From Conexibacter sp. DBS9H8 (GTDB lineage: Bacteria > Actinomycetota > Thermoleophilia > Solirubrobacterales > Solirubrobacteraceae): DNA of 64,000 nucleotides. The DNA lies in assembly GCF_023330685.1 (NCBI RefSeq), contig NZ_CP097128.1, positions 2,356,001 through 2,420,000 of the forward strand, in the 5' to 3' direction. Shown piece after piece: positions 62,426 to 64,000 of this stretch. Both the position numbers and the translations under genes were made by a program. How positions within the stretch are numbered: the stretch's first letter is position 1; every line of letters begins with the position of its first letter. The notes below the pieces were generated by a model. It did not search any database, was not told the origin of the DNA, and saw only the letters and a list, made by a program, of their open reading frames with translations.

Positions 62426-63745
62426 TTGGACGACCGCCCGCCAGGACAGCTCACCCGTCAAGCCCCGCGCGCCGACCGCGCGCCGGTCCGCGGCCGTGCC
62501 CGCCAGCGCGCCTACATGGTCGCGGCCCTTCCCGCCGGGGGCGTCGACGAGCTTGCCGAGCTCGAGGAGCTGCTCTACACCGCCGGCGCGGTGTCGGTCG
62601 GTGCGATGGTCCAGCTCCGCGACCAGCCCCACCCGAACACGTACCTCGGTCCCGGCAAGCTCGAGGAGCTCAAGGGGGAGGTGGCCCGCTCGGACGCGAA
62701 CCTCGTCGCCTGTGATGACGAGCTGACACCCCGGCAGGAACGCAACCTCGAGGAGGCGCTCGGCGTTCCCGTGCTGGACCGCACCGCGTTGATCCTCGAC
62801 ATCTTCGCCACCCACGCCAACAGCGCTGAGGGCAAGCTGCAGGTCGAGCTCGCCCAGCTCCAGTACAACATGGCGCGGATGCGCGGGCTGTGGTCCCACC
62901 TCGACCGGCTTGGGGTCGGCGGGGTCGGTACCCGTGGACCGGGGGAGGCCCAGATCGAGACCGACCGGCGGCTCGCCCGCAACCGGATCTCGGCGCTCAA
63001 GCGCCGGCTCTCGCACGTGAGTGCCAACCGGGGGGTGATGCGGGCCGAGCGCGAGCGCGCGCACCTGCCCCAGATCGCCCTGGCCGGCTACACGAATGCC
63101 GGCAAGTCGACCGTCCTCAACGCGCTCACCGGCGCCGAGGTCGGCGTCCGCGACCGCCTCTTCCACACCCTCGACCCGACGACCCGGGTGCTGCGCGCCG
63201 GGGGCCGTGACTATCTGTTGACCGACACGGTCGGCTTCATCCGCAAGCTTCCCCACCAGCTCGTCGAGGCCTTTGGCGCCACCCTCGAGGAGACCCTCCG
63301 CGCCGATCTCATCCTCCATGTCGTTGACGGGTCCGCACCCGAAGCGGACCGCCTGGGAATGCTCGCCGCCGTCGATGAGGTGCTTGCCGAGATCGGCGCC
63401 GACGACGTCCCGCGGCTGCTCGTGCTCTCGAAGGTCGACCTGCTCGGGGAAGCTGAGCGCCACACGCTGTCGCTCGAGCATCCCGACGGAATGCTCGTTT
63501 CCGCCCTCACCGGCGAGGGGTTGCCTGCGCTCGCCGAACGGATCGAGTCCGAGTTCGCCAGCACCCTCGTGACCGTCGAGCTGCTGATCCCGTTCTCCGC
63601 CGGTGCGCGGCTCGCAGAGCTGCACCGCATCGCCGGGGACCTGATCCGGGAGGACACCGCCGACGGGGTGCGCGTGCGCGCCCGCCTGCCTCGACCGGCG
63701 GCGGATCGGTTCGCCGCCTACGGCCTGACGGCCGGGCCGGCGTGA
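62426..63745 (+). CDS. hflX: Ribosome-associated GTPase HflX
   Basis: The 439-residue protein has the HflX N-terminal domain ([22 protein letters not shown]), the Gly-rich [11 protein letters not shown], and a GTPase domain with G1 G-Y-T-N-A-G-K-S-T and G3 D-T-V-G-F. It rescues or splits stalled ribosomes under stress. It starts at TTG 62426, judged by the -10 spacing. miaA and hflX are often neighbours; here dapF and dapL lie between. Confidence 0.95.
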   Translation: MDDRPPGQLTRQAPRADRAPVRGRARQRAYMVAALPAGGVDELAELEELLYTAGAVSVGAMVQLRDQPHPNTYLGPGKLEELKGEVARSDANLVACDDELTPRQERNLEEALGVPVLDRTALILDIFATHANSAEGKLQVELAQLQYNMARMRGLWSHLDRLGVGGVGTRGPGEAQIETDRRLARNRISALKRRLSHVSANRGVMRAERERAHLPQIALAGYTNAGKSTVLNALTGAEVGVRDRLFHTLDPTTRVLRAGGRDYLLTDTVGFIRKLPHQLVEAFGATLEETLRADLILHVVDGSAPEADRLGMLAAVDEVLAEIGADDVPRLLVLSKVDLLGEAERHTLSLEHPDGMLVSALTGEGLPALAERIESEFASTLVTVELLIPFSAGARLAELHRIAGDLIREDTADGVRVRARLPRPAADRFAAYGLTAGPA

Positions 63746-63794
63746 ACCGGTCCGAACCCGCGCAGCCCGCCCGACGCTTGTGGCAGGGGGGCCG

Positions 63795-64000
63795 GTGAGC
63801 GCCGTTCCGTCCGCGGGGCCCGGCGGCGTGCTGGCGGTCCGGCGCCTGCACCCGGCCGCGCGGCTGCCCGTGCGGGCCCACCCTGGCGACGCCGGCCTTG
63901 ATCTGCACGCCCTCGAGCCCGTCACGCTCGCGCCCGGCGCGCGGGCGGCGGCGCGGACCGGCCTGGCCGTGGAGATTCCCGACGGCCAGGCCGGACTGGT
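63795..64000 (+). CDS. dut: Deoxyuridine 5'-triphosphate nucleotidohydrolase (3' truncated)
   Basis: About 68 residues are visible before the window ends. They contain dUTPase motif 1 (H-P-G-D-A-G-L-D-L) after L-P-V-R-A, then L-A-P-G-A-R-A and [10 protein letters not shown]. The enzyme hydrolyses dUTP to keep uracil out of DNA. The GTG at 63795 follows GGGGGG within 5 nt. Confidence 0.9.
   Translation, partial: MSAVPSAGPGGVLAVRRLHPAARLPVRAHPGDAGLDLHALEPVTLAPGARAAARTGLAVEIPDGQAGL

Overview
The window is a 64 kb piece of a GC-rich actinobacterial chromosome. Evidence for this is an actinobacterial-type integration host factor (mIHF), a CysO-type sulfur carrier, an F420-type LLM oxidoreductase, many GTG/TTG starts, and gene orders typical of Actinomycetota (mihF-gmk-rpoZ-coaBC; rimP-nusA-infB; ftsK-rodZ-like-cinA-recA-recX-miaB). 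A complete DapL-type lysine route and the local neighbourhoods suggest a deep lineage such as Thermoleophilia; that placement is inference. No prophage, IS element or CRISPR array was found.

Layout. 1-2.7 kb: end of a RelA/SpoT ACT domain, then a minus-strand pair of mobile-element flavour (replication-relaxation protein plus TraD/VirD4-like ATPase). 2.8-10.3 kb: a lipid kinase, a SAM-I riboswitch controlling a threonine synthase-like gene and a CysO-like sulfur carrier, Dps, tRNA-Arg(CCG), MsrA, two unknown exported or anchored proteins, an LLM oxidoreductase and RNase Z. 10.3-17.6 kb: the pyrimidine operon pyrR-pyrB-pyrC-carA-carB behind a PyrR-binding RNA element. 17.8-25.2 kb: mihF, gmk, rpoZ, coaBC, then a MoxR/DUF58/transglutaminase module and a TPR protein. 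25.3-32.6 kb: the translation block rimP-nusA-infB-rbfA-nrnA-truB-ribF-rpsO behind a leader with an intrinsic terminator. 32.6-34.9 kb: an MFS exporter and TetR regulator on the other strand, separating rpsO from pnp. 35.1-43.2 kb: pnp, M16 protease, dapB, lepB, a PadR pair, dapA, rnj. 43.2-46.3 kb: a two-component system on the opposite strand with a duplicated, decayed segment between regulator and kinase. 46.4-56.7 kb: ftsK, rodZ-like, cinA, recA, recX, miaB, a PAS protein, mscS. 56.7-64 kb: a GT-C-like membrane protein with a tandem-repeat tail, SDR, miaA, dapF, dapL, hflX and the start of dut.

How the genes work together. dapA, dapB, dapL and dapF together make a complete aminotransferase route to meso-diaminopimelate, but both catalytic cysteines of DapF are serine here. 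The pyr genes carry out the first three steps of UMP synthesis under PyrR control. RimP, NusA, IF2, RbfA, TruB and S15 form a ribosome and transcription block. RecA, RecX and a LexA-type box form an SOS unit.

Transcription signals. At least a dozen operon-head genes have a TAnnnT hexamer ending 7-10 nt before the start codon and no Shine-Dalgarno sequence, which suggests leaderless mRNAs. Two divergent pairs share one -10 core within 26-30 bp. The same rule suggests that lepB starts at an ATT codon. The only gene-free stretch over 300 bp is about 44802-45569, which holds decayed duplicate sequence and an inverted repeat.
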